From Ovis canadensis (taxonomy: Eukaryota; Chordata; Mammalia; Artiodactyla; Bovidae): a DNA stretch of 64,000 nt. The notes below the pieces were generated by a model, which was not told the origin of the DNA, did no database searches, and was given only the letters and a program-made list of their open reading frames with translations. How positions within the stretch are numbered: position 1 is the stretch's first letter; every line of letters begins with the position of its first letter. The DNA lies in the NCBI RefSeq assembly GCF_042477335.2, contig NC_091253.1, positions 93,014,501-93,078,500 of the forward strand. Reading direction: 5' to 3'. This document shows, piece after piece, positions 1-12,055 of the stretch. The translations under genes and the position numbers were made by a program.

Positions 1-275
1 TTTTCTCATGAAAGAAGAAAATAAATCATATCTTGAAATTTATATGCTGATGGTCTCATCAGACAAGTAGCCTCTTTGGAGGGCTCCAGAAGACCCCTGG
101 TGCTTGGCGTTATGACCTAGGTACTTCCTTCCTCACTTTGTGATGAATCATGATCAAGTGTGCGTGTGCCTGTGTGTGTGTAAGAGAGAGAGATTGTGAC
201 AATTAAGGGACAACTTGGCTGTACTGTGCCCAGATATGTTGTCAAACATATATGCTTCTGTGAGATTGTTTTGAG

Positions 276-360
276 ATGGGGACAGGGAGGCCTGGCGTGC
301 TGTAGTTCATGGGGTTGCAAAGAGTCGGACACGACTGTGCGACTGAACTGAACTGAACTA
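276..360 (+). mobile_element. BovB (RTE) LINE 3'-end fragment
   Basis: This 85-bp piece matches the sense 3' terminus of BovB: the GACAGGGAGGCCTGGCG motif, then GGGTTGCAAAGAGTCGGAC, ending in the (ACTGA)n-type tail. It is heavily 5'-truncated, which is typical for this element. Confidence 0.75.
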
Positions 361-1049
361 AAATTGAAATTAGTGGGCTCGAATAAAGGAGATTGCTTTC
401 CCTAGTGTGGTCAGCCTTACTCAATCAGTTGAAGGCCTGAATAAAACAAGACTGATTTCCCTGGGTCAAGCATGAATTCTGTCAGTCAATTGCCTTTGGA
501 CTTGAACTGGAACATCAGCTCTTCCTGATTCTCCAGCCTGCTGACCCACCTTGCAGATTTCGGGTTTGCCAGAGTCATAATTGCATGAGCCAATTTTTTA
601 AAAAAGCAGTCTTTCTGTTGGTTCTACTTCCTTGGAGAACCGTGACTGATTCTGGTGAGACAAGAAGAGTATCAGCATGCTCTGCTGGCTTATATCATCT
701 GAGAGACTTCACTTGACAAACCTGCTCATAGCACCTTTTTCCACAAAGATTCTGCATTTTTGAAATCCTGTAGCGTTTTTGTCTTGTGCCTGCTTTTCAT
801 TATTTTCTTATTTGGGATAAATTAAAAGCATAAAACAGGGAATACCATGGCCATTACTAGACTGTACTATGTTCAAGGGAATCTTAATTCAAACTAAGAC
901 CAAAGACACACACCCACTCCTCTTCTGAAGACAAAATAAAAGACAATACAAGATAGTTTCTGTCAACGTAATTCTATTATCAGGACCTACAAAGCAAGGA
1001 TCATTTTAATAATTATGATAGTAATAACAATAGCTGACTCTTAGAAAGA

Positions 1050-1240
1050 AAATGAAAGTGAAATTCACTCAGTCCGTTCCAACTCTGTGACCCCAAGGAC
1101 TATATGATCCATGGAATTCTCCAGGCCAGAATACTGGAGTGGGTAGCTTTTCCCTTCTCCAGGGGATCTTCCCAACCCAGGGATCGAACCCAGGTCTCCC
1201 ACATCGCAAGCAGATACCAGCTGAGCCACAAGGGAAGCCC
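1050..1240 (-). mobile_element. Bov-tA SINE, antisense
   Basis: The tRNA-Glu-derived ruminant SINE lies in reverse. It starts with the CACTCAGT...TGTGACCCC block and ends with GAGCCACAAGGGAAGCCC, the reverse of the tRNA-like head. It is moderately diverged from its relatives in the window. Confidence 0.85.
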
Positions 1241-1403
1241 GATACATAGAAGCCCTTGCCAATTATTGGGCATATACAAGAATTTACATACATTATTTCC
1301 CTAAACATGATAATAGTGGTGGGAAGCCTTCCTAAATGTACTGGAGAATCACTGCAAGCCCCTAAATTTTAGTGTCTAATTTCTCCCTACAAATGATGCA
1401 TTT

Positions 1404-1705
1404 CTTTGAATTTTATTTAATTATTTTTATGTTTTGATGTGCTGGGGCTTCGTTGCTGTGTGTGGGCTTTCTCTAGTTGCAGCGAGTGAGGGCTGCTCTA
1501 GCTGTGTGCGGACTTTTCATTTAGGGGCTGCTCTTGTTGCTGAGCTCTAGGACACTCGAGGCTCTGGGACACTCGGGCTTCAGTAGCTGTGGCGTATGGG
1601 CTTGGTTGCCCTGAGACATGTAGGATCTTTCTGGAACAGGGATCAAAACTGTGTCTCTTACATTGGCAGGTGGATTCCTAACCACTGCACCTCCAGGGAA
1701 GTCCT
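1404..1705 (-). mobile_element. CHR-type tRNA-derived SINE, antisense
   Basis: The pattern is CHR-like: GTGCTGGGGCTTCGTTGCTG at the left and CACCTCCAGGGAAGTCC at the right. Imperfect direct repeats AAATGATGCATTT (1391-1403) and AAATGATACATTT (1706-1718) flank it and look like the target-site duplication. Confidence 0.75.
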
Positions 1706-2092
1706 AAATGATACATTTTGAAAGGACTGTTTCTTGGTTATTTTCTACCAGATTTGTTCCATTCAGTTTTATCTGTCTTCAACTCTTCATGCGGTAGAAT
1801 AACTATGTACTGTGGAGGCTGTATTTATCATTATCCAATGGCAGAAAAGCCAGCATGGTCAAACAGCATGTTTATTCTGGGTAATCATGTATTCTGGTTA
1901 TATAGATTTCACATAACCATATGTGGCTGAAAAGTTTTTAGATACATTTAATTCAACAGGATATATTTATTGCTCTGCCTCTGGAATGTAATAGCATTTT
2001 GGTGGGTCATAAACCTCTTGAGGATATCTTTCTGCCTCTGGGTCATCTTCACAATCATCAGTTCTCACTGTATGTATCATTACTTTCTGTTT

Positions 2093-2300
2093 GTTTTTTT
2101 TTTTAAATTGGAGTATAGTTGCTTACAACATTGTGTTACCTCCTGCTGTACAGTGAAATGAATCAGCTCTATGCATACACATATCCCTTCCCTGTTAGAG
2201 CCCTCTCCCTGCCTGCCCCCATCCCCACCATCTAGCGCCAGGCTGAGCCCCATGTACTACACGGCAGCTTCCCATGTGTGTCCGTTTTCACACACGGCAG
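2093..2300 (-). mobile_element. L1 3'-UTR fragment, antisense
   Basis: A poly-T start is followed by AAATTGGAGTATAGTTGCTT and a C-rich CCCTCTCCCTGCCTGCCCCC stretch, the reversed 3' UTR of artiodactyl L1. The same type of fragment recurs at 7838-8056 and 54362-54572. Confidence 0.6.
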
Positions 2301-2754
2301 TGCACTACCTGCTAATCAGCAGGACGCTAAATAAATGAGCCTTTACTGTAATACTTGCCATGAGCGGCAATGGCTGCATGTGTCTACAAATTATCATTTG
2401 TGGTCAATTTATTTTAAAATGATAGAAGGTGATAGGAAAAGGAGCTGTGAAACATACCTTCTCCTTCCTCAGTGCCCACCAGCCCCTGACGGGTTTTCTG
2501 GCTGTTTTTATCCTGGATTTGCTGCCCAGATAAGCGACAGAGGCATCGGTTGTCTTCTGAACTCATTCGCCTTTGATAACAGGTCTTCATCCTTTCCCTG
2601 ATGGTGCTGTTGTCCTTATTTCAGTGGGCAGGATTTTCACCCAGGAAATGCTCTGGGCACTGGTGCCCACAAAATGCCATCTGCGGCCTGCCAAACCCAG
2701 ACAGTGGGGGAGGCTTTTGAAGGCAGAATTCCCTAAGTTAGAGGGCAAATGAAG

Positions 2755-2935
2755 TCACTTGCTGGCTGTGTGATCCTGAGAGAATAACTCAACCTCTCTG
2801 AGCCTCCTTTTTCTTACCTGTAAAAGTGTGGTGGTAATGCCTGTGCTATGGGAGAGGGGAGACTGGAATGATTCACGGAGGAAATGAATATGAAATGCTT
2901 AGTACTTGGTCTGGAATGATAATTCATGAATGGCA
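2755..2935 (+). mobile_element. MIR SINE
   Basis: The MIR core pattern is visible: CTGGCTGTGTGATCCTGAG, then AACCTCTCTGAGCCTCC and a TACCTGTAAAA segment. It is an ancient mammalian SINE. Confidence 0.65.
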
Positions 2936-3881
2936 GTGGATCTAATTGCTTGTAACCCTGCCATCAGCTCAGATTTCTCTGACCATTGGAGACACAGAAT
3001 CTCAAATCACGCTGTGAAAGGCTAGAGACACCTCCAAGATACCTGCAGATGACTGAGACCTAACCTCAAGTCGGACAACCTGCCCCTTCCTTCTGCACCC
3101 CTTTTGCTTCCAGGTCACCAGCTCCTGTGTCTACACATGTGCTACTTGTGTTTCATGCTGTGCCTACTGGCCAAGATCCTTATATCCTTGAGATGCTAGC
3201 AAAGGAGAACAGTTCTTATGTTTCAGTACTAACATTGTAGTGCCCTAAGCTCCAAATTTACCTTCCAATTCAGGAGGCTTCATTTACATTTTCTGAAAGG
3301 CCAGATTCAGAATGTGAAACTAGAGGGCCAGCACATGGTGTTATGGTGAAACAGTGTCTTCTCTGGAAACTGTCCAATTGAGAATGGGCTCAACACTGTC
3401 TCCACAGAAATAAATGCCTCGATGGTTTGAACAACAACAACAACAAAAACACCATTCACTGCTTATTGACCCAGATCCTTTGCTCAAAACAAGAATAAGA
3501 AATTAGGGAAAGTCAGAGTGTGCGTGTGTGTATGTGTAACTAAAGAGTTCTCACTTTAAAGTTTACTAATAGAACATGTCAAAATCAACAAAAATAGAAT
3601 AATGTAATAAACTCCCATCTGCCATCATTGCCCACTTGCTTTGGTACTCAGCTTGTGCCTAGTCTTGCTTCATTTCTGCTGCCCTGTACCACACTACCTT
3701 CCCTTACAACCAGAATGGATTCTTACAAAACACATCTAAGACAGCAAATCACTTCATCCATAACTCAATGCATATCGCTAAATAAGAACCCTTAAAGAAC
3801 TGAAACCACATAACCATTTTCACACCCCCAAATGGAATTTACCTATTTATATAATTTTTTTTTAAAGAAAAGAATTGGTTT

Positions 3882-3990
3882 GGGGAATTCCCTGGCAGTC
3901 CAGTGGTTAGGACTCTGAACTCTTACTGACCTGGGTTCGATGCCTGGTTGGGGAGCTAAAATCTCCCATGCTGCATGAAAAAACAAGACC
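3882..3990 (+). mobile_element. CHR-type SINE, 5' part
   Basis: A short sense copy starts GGGAATTCCCTGGCAGTCCA and carries the tRNA-like B-box segment GGTTCGATGCCTGG. It ends in an A-rich stretch. Confidence 0.65.
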
Positions 3991-4309
3991 ACAGCAGAGA
4001 ATTGGTCCATGCCTTCTCTCAATTTTCTTTTAATCTATAACTGTTCAATCTTTTTTCCTTTTCAATTTATACATGGAAGAAACTGAGTCATCTGTCCCAT
4101 AGTATTTCACGTTTTCTATTTTGCAACTCTGAGTGACATTTCATCTGTAACTTGTTCCTCTCACCAGAATTTCCTGTAGACTAATTCTTAAGACCTACAG
4201 TCTAGAGTGGAAAGTTTGATCTGCTTTAGATACAATTTTCTATCAAGAAATCTTCATGAGCGTACTTCTTTCAGGGGGCGGTGGTGCGACATGTTGTCTG
4301 TTTGCTGTA

Positions 4310-5331
4310 GTTCATCATTTTTGATAGATTCACTTTTCACTAGGGGTTGCAAAATGATAATAGTCTAATTCTATCATTCCTTCATTTATTTGATGGAAGT
4401 CGTCTATAAAGAGAAACTTTCCCTTAAAACTCTTTGGTTACCCCAAGATAGAGTTTGCACAGTAAGGGCAGATTAAGTCCTTTATTCTTATCTATTCAGA
4501 ATGAGGACTTGGTTCTCAGTCATCCTCCAAGGGGGATCAATGAGTTTTTGTTGTTGGCTATAATTATAGCCTCATGGATTTAAACATGTTTGATGTGTTT
4601 CAGTTCATTTCAGTCATTTTTTGCCTCTGAGAGCCTCTTTCTGTTTGTTGAATTCTTTGAATACAACTCCAGTGGGTTTTGATAACTTCGTTGCTGTCCA
4701 TTATGACAAATGTTCTAGGTACATTTTGTACATTTCCTGCTCCAGACCAAGAGTCAGCAATTTCTTCAAGGAGATTTAGCTCCGTTTGTGAGAAATGATG
4801 TTTAAAGATCACAAGCTGGCTTTAGGGCTGCTCATTGCTTATGAGCTGGTCATTGTTTCTAGGCTGTTTCAGTGGACAGAATGATAAAAATTATTTAGGA
4901 GAAAATATATCATGAGTTCCTGCTAAAATTTTGAATTTGGACTTAGTATTGCAGGACTTCTGTTTAACTTCTTTGATTTTGTATTTGTATATTTTTGCTC
5001 TTCTGCCTAAAATCATGACTTCAAGCAGTGTTAATATAATTACTTTGGCTTTACTATCTGTGTTTCAGAATGATGATATTAATATCATTGCTAGCAGAAT
5101 GATTTCTGAAAACAGTTTAAGATTTTTAAGGTGATTTTTGTCCTTAGGATCTAATCCACCAGGTTCACAGTGATACTGCTGTTTTTAAATCGTTTGAATT
5201 ATTTCCTCTCAGGCTATGCTACTCATTCAATATACAGAGAAGTTTGTTTCATTTGCTTTCCATTTAAGAGTAGCTTTCTTTTAATTTTGACCTAAGGTTG
5301 TTTTGTAGTTATGTAAAGAATTTGCATGGTT
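4310..5331 (+). mobile_element. Ancient L1-like sequence (3' region)
   Basis: This A/T-rich stretch resembles old L1M-type 3' sequence. Part of it (about 4318-4430) has a recognisable relative at about 9075-9190, sharing TTGCAAAATGATAA and the TCTATAA-GAGAAACTTT block. The family call is by general resemblance only. Confidence 0.35.
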
Positions 5332-5609
5332 CTAAAGGAGATCAGCCCTGGGATTTCTTTGGAAGGAATGATGCTAAAGCTGAAACTCCACTACTTTGGC
5401 CACCTCATGTGAAGAGTTGACTCACTGGAAAAGACTCTGATGCTGTGAGGGGTTGGGAGCAGGAGGAGAAGGGGACGACCGAGGATGAGATGGCTGGATG
5501 GCATCACTGACTTGATGGACGTGAGTCTGAGTGAACTCTGGGAGTTGGTGATGGACAGGGAGGCCTGGCGGGCTGCCAGGACACGATTGAGCGACTGAAC
5601 TGAACTGAA
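5332..5609 (+). mobile_element. BovB (RTE) LINE 3' end, sense
   Basis: A 5'-truncated sense BovB copy begins CTAAAGGAGATCAGCCCTGG and ends with GACTGAACTGAACTGAAT. Another BovB copy starts 230 bp further on in the opposite direction, so the two 3' ends face each other. Confidence 0.85.
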
Positions 5610-5842
5610 TGTCAAATCTATACAGTCAGTTATATTCAGAGCAGTTCTAGCTTCTGTTCTTATTCTCTCCACTTTGATCTCTAGCTTCCCCTATGATAAC
5701 TATTAAACAAATGCGCTTTATCCTTCTATTTTCTAAAGTATAAGTAAATGTATATCTGTATGTGTTTATATATGTACATAATTACATATATATACAAGTA
5801 TATGAATTTGTATCTTCCTCTTCTCCAGTATTAGATAAATGA

Positions 5843-7388
5843 TTCAGTTCAGTTCAGTTCAGTCACTCAGTTGTGTCCAACTCTTTGCAACCCCATGGAC
5901 TGCAGCGCTCCAGGCTTCCCTGTCCATCACCAGCTCCCAGAGCTTGCTCAAATTCATGTCCAGTGAGTCGGTAATGCCATCCGACCATCTCATCCTCTGT
6001 TGTCCCCTTTTCCTCCTGCCTTCAATATTCCCTAGCATCAGGGTCTTTTCCAGTGAGTCAGTTCTTCGCATCAGGTGGCCAAAGTACCAGAGTTTCAGCT
6101 TCAGAATCAGTCCTTCCAATAAGTACTCAGGACTGATTTCCTTTAGGATGTACTGGTTGGATCTCCTTGCAGTCCAAGGGACTCTCAAGAATCTTTTCCA
6201 ACACCACAGCTCAACAGCATCGATTCTTCAGTGCTCAGCTTTCTTTATGGTCCAACTCTCACATGCATATATGACTACTGGAAAAACCATGGCTTTGACT
6301 AATGGACCTTTGTTGGCAAAGTGTCTCTGCTTTTTAATATGCTGTCTAGGTTGGTTATAGCTTTCCTTCCAAGGAGCAAGTGTCTTTTAATTTCAGGGCT
6401 GCAGTCACCATCTGTAGTGATTTTGGAGCCCCCCAAAATAAAGTTTCTCACTGTTTCCGTTGTTTCCCCATCTATTTACCATGAAGTGATGGGACCAGAT
6501 GCCATGATTTTAGTTTTTTGAATGTTGAGTTTTAAGCCAGGTTTTTCACTCTCCTCTTTCACTTTCATCAAGAGGCTCTTTAGTTCCTCTTCACTTTCTG
6601 CCATAAGGGTGGTGTCATTTGCATATCTGAGATTATTGATATTTCTCCCATCAATCTTGATTCCAGCTTGTGCTTCATCCAGCCTAGCATTTCACATGAT
6701 GTACTCTGCATATAAGTTAAATAAGCAAGGTAACAATATACAGCCTTGATGTACTCCTTTCCTGATTTGGAATCAGTCCATTGTTCCATGTCTGGTTCCA
6801 ACTGCTGCTTCTTGACCTGCATATAGATATCTCAGGAGGCAGGAAAGGTGGTCTAGTATTCTCATCTCTTTAGAATTTCCCACAATTTGTTGTGATCCAC
6901 ACATCAAAGACTTTGGCGTAGTCAGTAAAGCAGAAGTAGATATTTTCCTGGAACTCTCTTGCTTTTTCTATAGTCCAACAGATGTTGACAATTTGATCTC
7001 TGGTTCCTCTGCCTTTTCTAAATCTAGCTTGAACATCTGGAAGTTCACAGTTCATGTACTGTTGAAACCTGCCTTGGAGAATTTTGAACATTACTTTGCT
7101 AGCATGTGAGATGAGTGTAATTGTGAGGTAGTTTGAACATTCTTTGGCATTGCCTTTCTTTGGGATTGGAATGGAACCTGACCTTTTCCAGACCTGTGGC
7201 CACTGCTGAGTTTTCCAAATTTGCTGGCATATTGAGTGCAGCACTTTCATAGCATCATCTTTTAGCACTTGAAATAGCTCAGCTGGAATTCCATCACCTC
7301 CACTAGCTTTGTTGGTAATGATGCTTCCTAAGGCCCATTTGACTTCTGACTCCAGGATGTCTGGCTCTAGATGAGTGATGGTAGCATA
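5843..7388 (-). mobile_element. BovB (RTE) LINE, antisense, about 1.5 kb with decayed reverse transcriptase
   Basis: This is the longest BovB copy in the window, reading on the - strand. It begins with the reversed (CAGTT)n terminus and extends into the reverse-transcriptase frame. On the - strand, 6870-7268 still reads as RT-like protein, with IPIPKKGNAKECSNY and, further on, RFRKGRGTRDQIVN and CFTDYAKVFD. Stops and frame breaks between the open segments show it is dead, and its 5' part is missing. BovB is a non-LTR retrotransposon abundant in ruminants. Confidence 0.85.
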
Positions 7389-7429
7389 CTATTAAATATA
7401 TACACTTTCTTTTGGTTTTCAGTTCAGTT

Positions 7430-7834
7430 CTGTTCAGTTCAGTCGTTCAGTCGTGTCCGACTCTTCGCGACCCCATGAATCGCAGCACACCAGGCCTCCC
7501 TGTCCATCACCAACTCCCAGAGTTCACTCAGACTCACGTCCATCGAGTCAGTGATGCCATCCAGCCATCTCATCCACTGTCGTCCCCTTCTCCTCCTGCC
7601 CCCAATCCCTCCCACCATCAGAGTCTTTTCCAATGAGTCAGCTCTTCGCATGAGGTGTCCAAAGTACTGGAGCTTCAGCTTTAGCAACATTCCTTCCAAA
7701 GAAATCCCAGGGCTGATCTCCTTCAGAATGGACTGGTTGGATCTCCTTGCAGTCCAAGGGACTCTCAAGAGTCTTTTCCAACACCACAGTTCAAAAGCAT
7801 CAATTCTTTGGTGCTCAGCTTTCTTCACAGTCCT
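7430..7834 (-). mobile_element. BovB (RTE) LINE 3' end, antisense
   Basis: A second antisense BovB copy lies 40 bp after the first. It runs from the reversed (CAGTT)n terminus through CCATCTCATCCACTGTCGTC to CTTTCTTCACAGTCC. The two tandem copies have different truncation points, so they are separate insertions. Confidence 0.85.
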
Positions 7835-7837
7835 TAT

Positions 7838-8056
7838 TTTATTTTAAACTTTTTATTTTGTATTGAGGTATAGCCAATTAACAAGCAATGCTGTGATAGT
7901 TTCAGGTGAACTGTGAAGGGACTCAGCCATATATATAGATATATCCCTTCTTCCCCAAACTCCCCTCCCATCCAGGCTGCCGCAAGACATTGAGCAGAGT
8001 TCCATGTGCTCTACAGTAGGTCCTTGTTGATTAACCATTTTCAATATAGCAGTGTT
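7838..8056 (-). mobile_element. L1 3'-UTR fragment, antisense
   Basis: It starts TTTATTTTAAACTTTTTATT and then TATTGAGGTATAGCCAATTA, and carries the C-rich CCCCTCCCATCCAGGCTGCC segment typical of reversed artiodactyl L1 3' ends. It directly abuts the BovB copy. Confidence 0.6.
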
Positions 8057-8649
8057 CTGGGTAGCAGCAGCCAAGCAAAGACTCAGCTGCTTGGTTAGAG
8101 CCTGAAAGTCAGGCTCTCAGTTGTTGAATTTTCAACTCATGAACTTATGTCATTCAGAGAGCAAAAGTTTCTCTAAACTGTCTACCACAAACAAGCAATG
8201 TTAAGAATAACTTTCATGGTGCCTCTTCAGACCCTAGCACAAACAATGTTGGAAAAAGCCTCCAGGAGCCCAACCAGCTCAAAAGTAGAAGAGCTGCTGT
8301 TCGCTAGATGCCAGTCAGGCAGAGAGAAAAGCTGATGTAATTTTATGAATTGAGAAGCTTGGCCTATAGTCCAGGTGATGCAGGATCATTTGACCTCTAG
8401 TAGAGTTGACCAGAAGTCTGCTTCTAGGCAAGACCACTATTTCTTTTTTCCTAGGAAGTCAGTTTGAATGCTCTAGGGTGAGGGATCAGGTCATGTGTTT
8501 CAAGGGAAGCACAGATGGAACAAAGCTGGACATGAGCTGTTAATTGCTAAAGCTGGAGGTTGGTACATGTGTTCATTACATTAATCTCTCTACTTCTGTT
8601 TATGTTAAAATTTTTCCACTGCAAAATGTTACAATAAGAGAATTCAAGT

Positions 8650-8667
8650 CACACACACACACACACA
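8650..8667. repeat. (CA)n microsatellite
   Basis: About nine perfect CA units. It is a short simple repeat with possible length variation. Confidence 0.9.
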
Positions 8668-9639
8668 ACCTGACTGAAGCATTTGGTATCCAACCATAGA
8701 CTACAGATACTCCTGTGAGCCTTCTACATCAATCCTTGAATCAAATCAATCACCAGCAGAAAGATTATCCTAGATGGACCTCATTAATTTAAATTCCAGT
8801 GGAAATTTAATTTTTTTAAAATTTAAACTTTTTACTAAGTTACTTTTTCATGTTATATCCTTTGATTTTATCAATGGTGGATATAAGAGATATCCCTATA
8901 GAGAATGTACATCTTTTATACAGTCATGCAAAAAGATATTACATTGTTGGATATACACTCTAGAATTGAGGTTTAATCTGATTCAGGTATATTTTCCCAG
9001 GAATAATCCTGTATAAATGGGATTGCATACTTCTACCAGAAGACATCTAGTGACCAATTTGTGATGGGACAGTCTAGTCTTTACCTAGACTCATTATTTC
9101 ACTAGGCATTTGCAAAATGATAACATTCAGATTATATCATTGTCACTTCATTTGTTTGTTGGAAGACATCTATAAGAGAAACTTTTTCTTATGACCCTAG
9201 AGTTCCTCTTCTCACAGAATGGCTGGCATGCTTTAAGCCTGGAAAAATGCTAAGAGTGGTTACCACCTTCCTCAACCTCAGCAGAACCTTAGTAAACTTC
9301 TGAAATGGAGAGGATGGCATTTGGACAGAGAAGTCTGGATGAACTCATATAAATATGTCATGGAGGGAATATAGAAGTAGATGAATAAACAGGGCTGGTT
9401 TAGCATTGCCTACTTCAACATTAGTGAGTTTGCCCAAAGTAACAGTTTTGGCTTTGATATAAGTTCTCTAGAACTTTTTAAAACTGTGTGAAACAGTTAG
9501 TTGTATACTAAGGCCTCTTCTGTTTGGTTGAGCCACTCAAGTCGAAGTAATAGGAGAAAGGATGTGGTCCTGGTGTCCAGGGTAGAAGCTGTGACTAGGA
9601 CATCTCTATAAATCAGGAGCAGTGTTCACAATGACAAGG

Positions 9640-9845
9640 ATCCTGAGTTATCTGAATCCAACTCTTAGCTCTGTAACCACCAGTTATGTGTCTATGAACA
9701 AGTTATTTGACTTCCTTGAACCTCAGTTTCTGTAATTGGGGTTGGAGACTGTGATCTGCCTTTCAGTCTTGCGCACATTAGAGATAAGATAAGCCAAGCA
9801 CTTTGCCCAGCATCTGGCATAGAATAGATACTTGCTAAATAGACC
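9640..9845 (+). mobile_element. MIR SINE
   Basis: The core CAAGTTATTTGACTTCCTTG then AACCTCAGTTTCTGTAATTG is followed by GCATCTGGCATAGAATAGAT near the 3' end, the usual order in MIR. Confidence 0.6.
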
Positions 9846-9861
9846 TCATCATCATTTAGAA

Positions 9862-10060
9862 GTAATTCAGAAAAAGGCAAACAGCATATGATACCACTTA
9901 TATGTGGAATCTAAAATATGACACAAACGAACTTATCTACGAAACAGAAGCAAACCCACAGACACAGACAATAGTCTTGTGGTTGCCAAGGGGGAGGTGG
10001 AGTGGGACAGGGACGGACTGAAAGTTTGGTGGCGGGGGGGAGTGGGGGTGGTGGTGGAGG
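9862..10060 (+). mobile_element. L1 3'-end fragment, sense, with G-rich tail
   Basis: The segment CCACTTATATGTGGAATCTA and the following ACAAACGAACTTATCTACG are typical of the sense L1 3' region in artiodactyls. It ends in a G-rich stretch (10030-10063) with several runs of three or more G. Confidence 0.65.
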
Positions 10061-10594
10061 GAGAAGGCATAAGTAAACAAATAAATGGAAGAAAGACAAA
10101 GGAACTGCTTAATGATCAGACTAAATAGTTAAGTCGGAATTGGGGACCATCCCTAAATTCAGGACTGAACACATTAGGTGGCAAAACAACTTCTGGAGCA
10201 ATCACATGGGCTACATTTAAAAACTGTGCAAAGTTCCTCCTGGGGAGAATTGTATGTCCACCAAATCCAAAGACGTTGCTGCAGGTTTATAAAGTCAGGG
10301 CAACTCTCTAGTCAGCTACCAGTAGAAATCAGAGTTCTCACTGCACTTTCAGAAGCCATTTGGTGAGAAATATGTCCAAATGGTGTCTGCTGAGATGCCT
10401 AATGACTTATTTCAAGCTTTCTCACTGACGTTTGCTGTATTGTAGCTTTTAAAATAGAAACTTAAATGAGAATTTGAACTTAGCTTTTTGTGGCTTCCTT
10501 TGTTGGTTTGCTTATTAACGACACCAATTTTAGTTTCCTAGCAGCCTTTGCAATACCACGAGATTAGGGTGATTAAGCCTTCTAGGCTTGTGGT

Positions 10595-10940
10595 CAGTTC
10601 AGTTCAGTTCAGTCGCTCAGTCGTGTCCGACTCTTTGCGACCCCATGAATCACAGCCCGCCAGGCCTCCCTGTCCATCACCAACACCTGGAGTTTACTCA
10701 AACTCATGTCCATCGAGTTGGTGATGCCATCCAGCCATCTCATCCTCTGTCGTCCCCTTCTCCTGGCCCCAATCCCTCCCAGCATCAGAGTCTTTTCCGA
10801 TGAGTCAATTCTTCTCATGAGGTGGAGTTTCAGCTTTAGAATCAGTCCTTCCAAAGAACATCCAGGACTGATCTCCTTTAGAATGGACTGGTTGGATAGC
10901 CTTGCAGTCCAAGGGACTCTCAAGAGTCTTCTCCAACACC
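10595..10940 (-). mobile_element. BovB (RTE) LINE 3' end, antisense, with target-site duplication
   Basis: An antisense BovB copy is bounded by perfect direct repeats AGGCTTGTGGT at 10584-10594 and 10941-10951. This proves a discrete insertion of about 346 bp. Confidence 0.9.
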
Positions 10941-11049
10941 AGGCTTGTGGTAGATGAGGCTAATTGCTGTTGGTTCCTGGTCTGAGTGAGGTTGGGAGGC
11001 AAATGGCAAAACACCCAGTAATGGAGAGGATGGTCAGTTATTGGGGGAA

Positions 11050-11256
11050 GGGGCTTCCCAGGTGGCTCACCGGTAAAGAATCCACCTGCCAAGCAGGAGA
11101 TGGTGATTGGATCCCTGGGTCAGGAAGATCCCCTGGAGAAGGAAGTGGCAACCCATTCTGTATTCTTGCCTGGAAATGCCCATGGACAGAGGAGCCTAGC
11201 CTGCTGCAGTCCAGGGGGCTGCAAAAGAATCGGACATGACTGAGCGGCTAAACAAT
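11050..11256 (+). mobile_element. Bov-tA SINE, sense
   Basis: The tRNA-like head GGGCTTCCCAGGTGGCTCAC is followed by GATCCCCTGGAGAAGGAAG and, at the end, CGGACATGACTGAGCGGC. It is a full-length ruminant SINE. Confidence 0.9.
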
Positions 11257-11849
11257 GAACAACGTGTAAAAAGCCCAGGAAGTCAGGGATAACTGATTGA
11301 CCACTGGGGCAAAGTGCACCTGGCCTTGTGTCTAATTCTTTGAACAATATTGGCTGCTGGGCTGGGCTGGTTTGAGCTGAACTCCAGTAAAGCTAACCAC
11401 TTCCTCATTAGCTCTGAGACAGGGTGAACTTCCTCCAGACCAGCTGAGAGAGAGACTGGATCCAATTTGGCCAGGTGATGCTCTCACTCCATGCTGAGAA
11501 AGGTCAGGGGGATGTCTAAGAGGATACCAGCTGGGGAGGAGATCTGGGTGGAATGTGCTCTAGGGGGTAAAGTAGTTGGTGTTATCTGGGAATGGAAATG
11601 ACACCAGGGCAGGTTTCGCGGCCGGGGCAGGATTCCCAGGGAAGGAGCTCTCAGAAAACGTGGGGCGAACGGACAGCTGGTGGGAATGTTGTTGGGGTGG
11701 GAGTGTGGATGTTTGGGCTGTGGTTCTGTGAGCTGATGCGTCTAAGCTGCCTCTGATTCTGGTGCCTGGTGGATAAGTAGAGCCGCATAGGAGAGGCACC
11801 CTGCGGGTTATTAAAGGCTCTCAGCCCTGAGTAGCTATGAAGTGCTCTG

Positions 11850-11850
11850 A

Positions 11851-11870
<20 letters not shown>
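11850..11870. repeat. (AT)n microsatellite
   Basis: About ten TA units followed by a poly-T run. The surrounding 200 bp are otherwise unremarkable. Confidence 0.9.
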
Positions 11871-11881
<11 letters not shown>

Positions 11882-11949
11882 ATTCACACCTGGACTCAAG
11901 CCTTGGTGAGTCGATTTTTATCTTCTTTTTTTTTTCTTGGTTTCTTTAT

Positions 11950-12055
11950 TTGCAAAGTAATAAAAATAATGACCTCACAGCATTGTTGTGAGGATGTTAT
12001 GCTGAGACCAGTTAGGAAAGTGCCTGACAAAGGGCAGGCCTTGGATCAGTGAGTC
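11950..12055 (+). mobile_element. Probable MIR fragment
   Basis: GACCTCACAGCATTGTTGTG and GAAAGTGCCTGACAAAGGGC fit the second half of MIR. The upstream core is missing, so the call is tentative. Confidence 0.4.

Noticed and set aside
6870..7268. Reverse-transcriptase-like open frame as a possible host gene
   Set aside because: It is a fragment of BovB, flanked by BovB sequence with stops; no intact protein.
10020..10065. G-rich tract as a CpG-island promoter
   Set aside because: Few CpG dinucleotides and it sits at an L1 3' end; simple purine-rich tail is enough to explain it.
11050..11256. tRNA genes, suggested by B-box-like GGTTCGA motifs in SINE heads
   Set aside because: These are tRNA-derived SINE promoters without a tRNA fold or intact acceptor stem.
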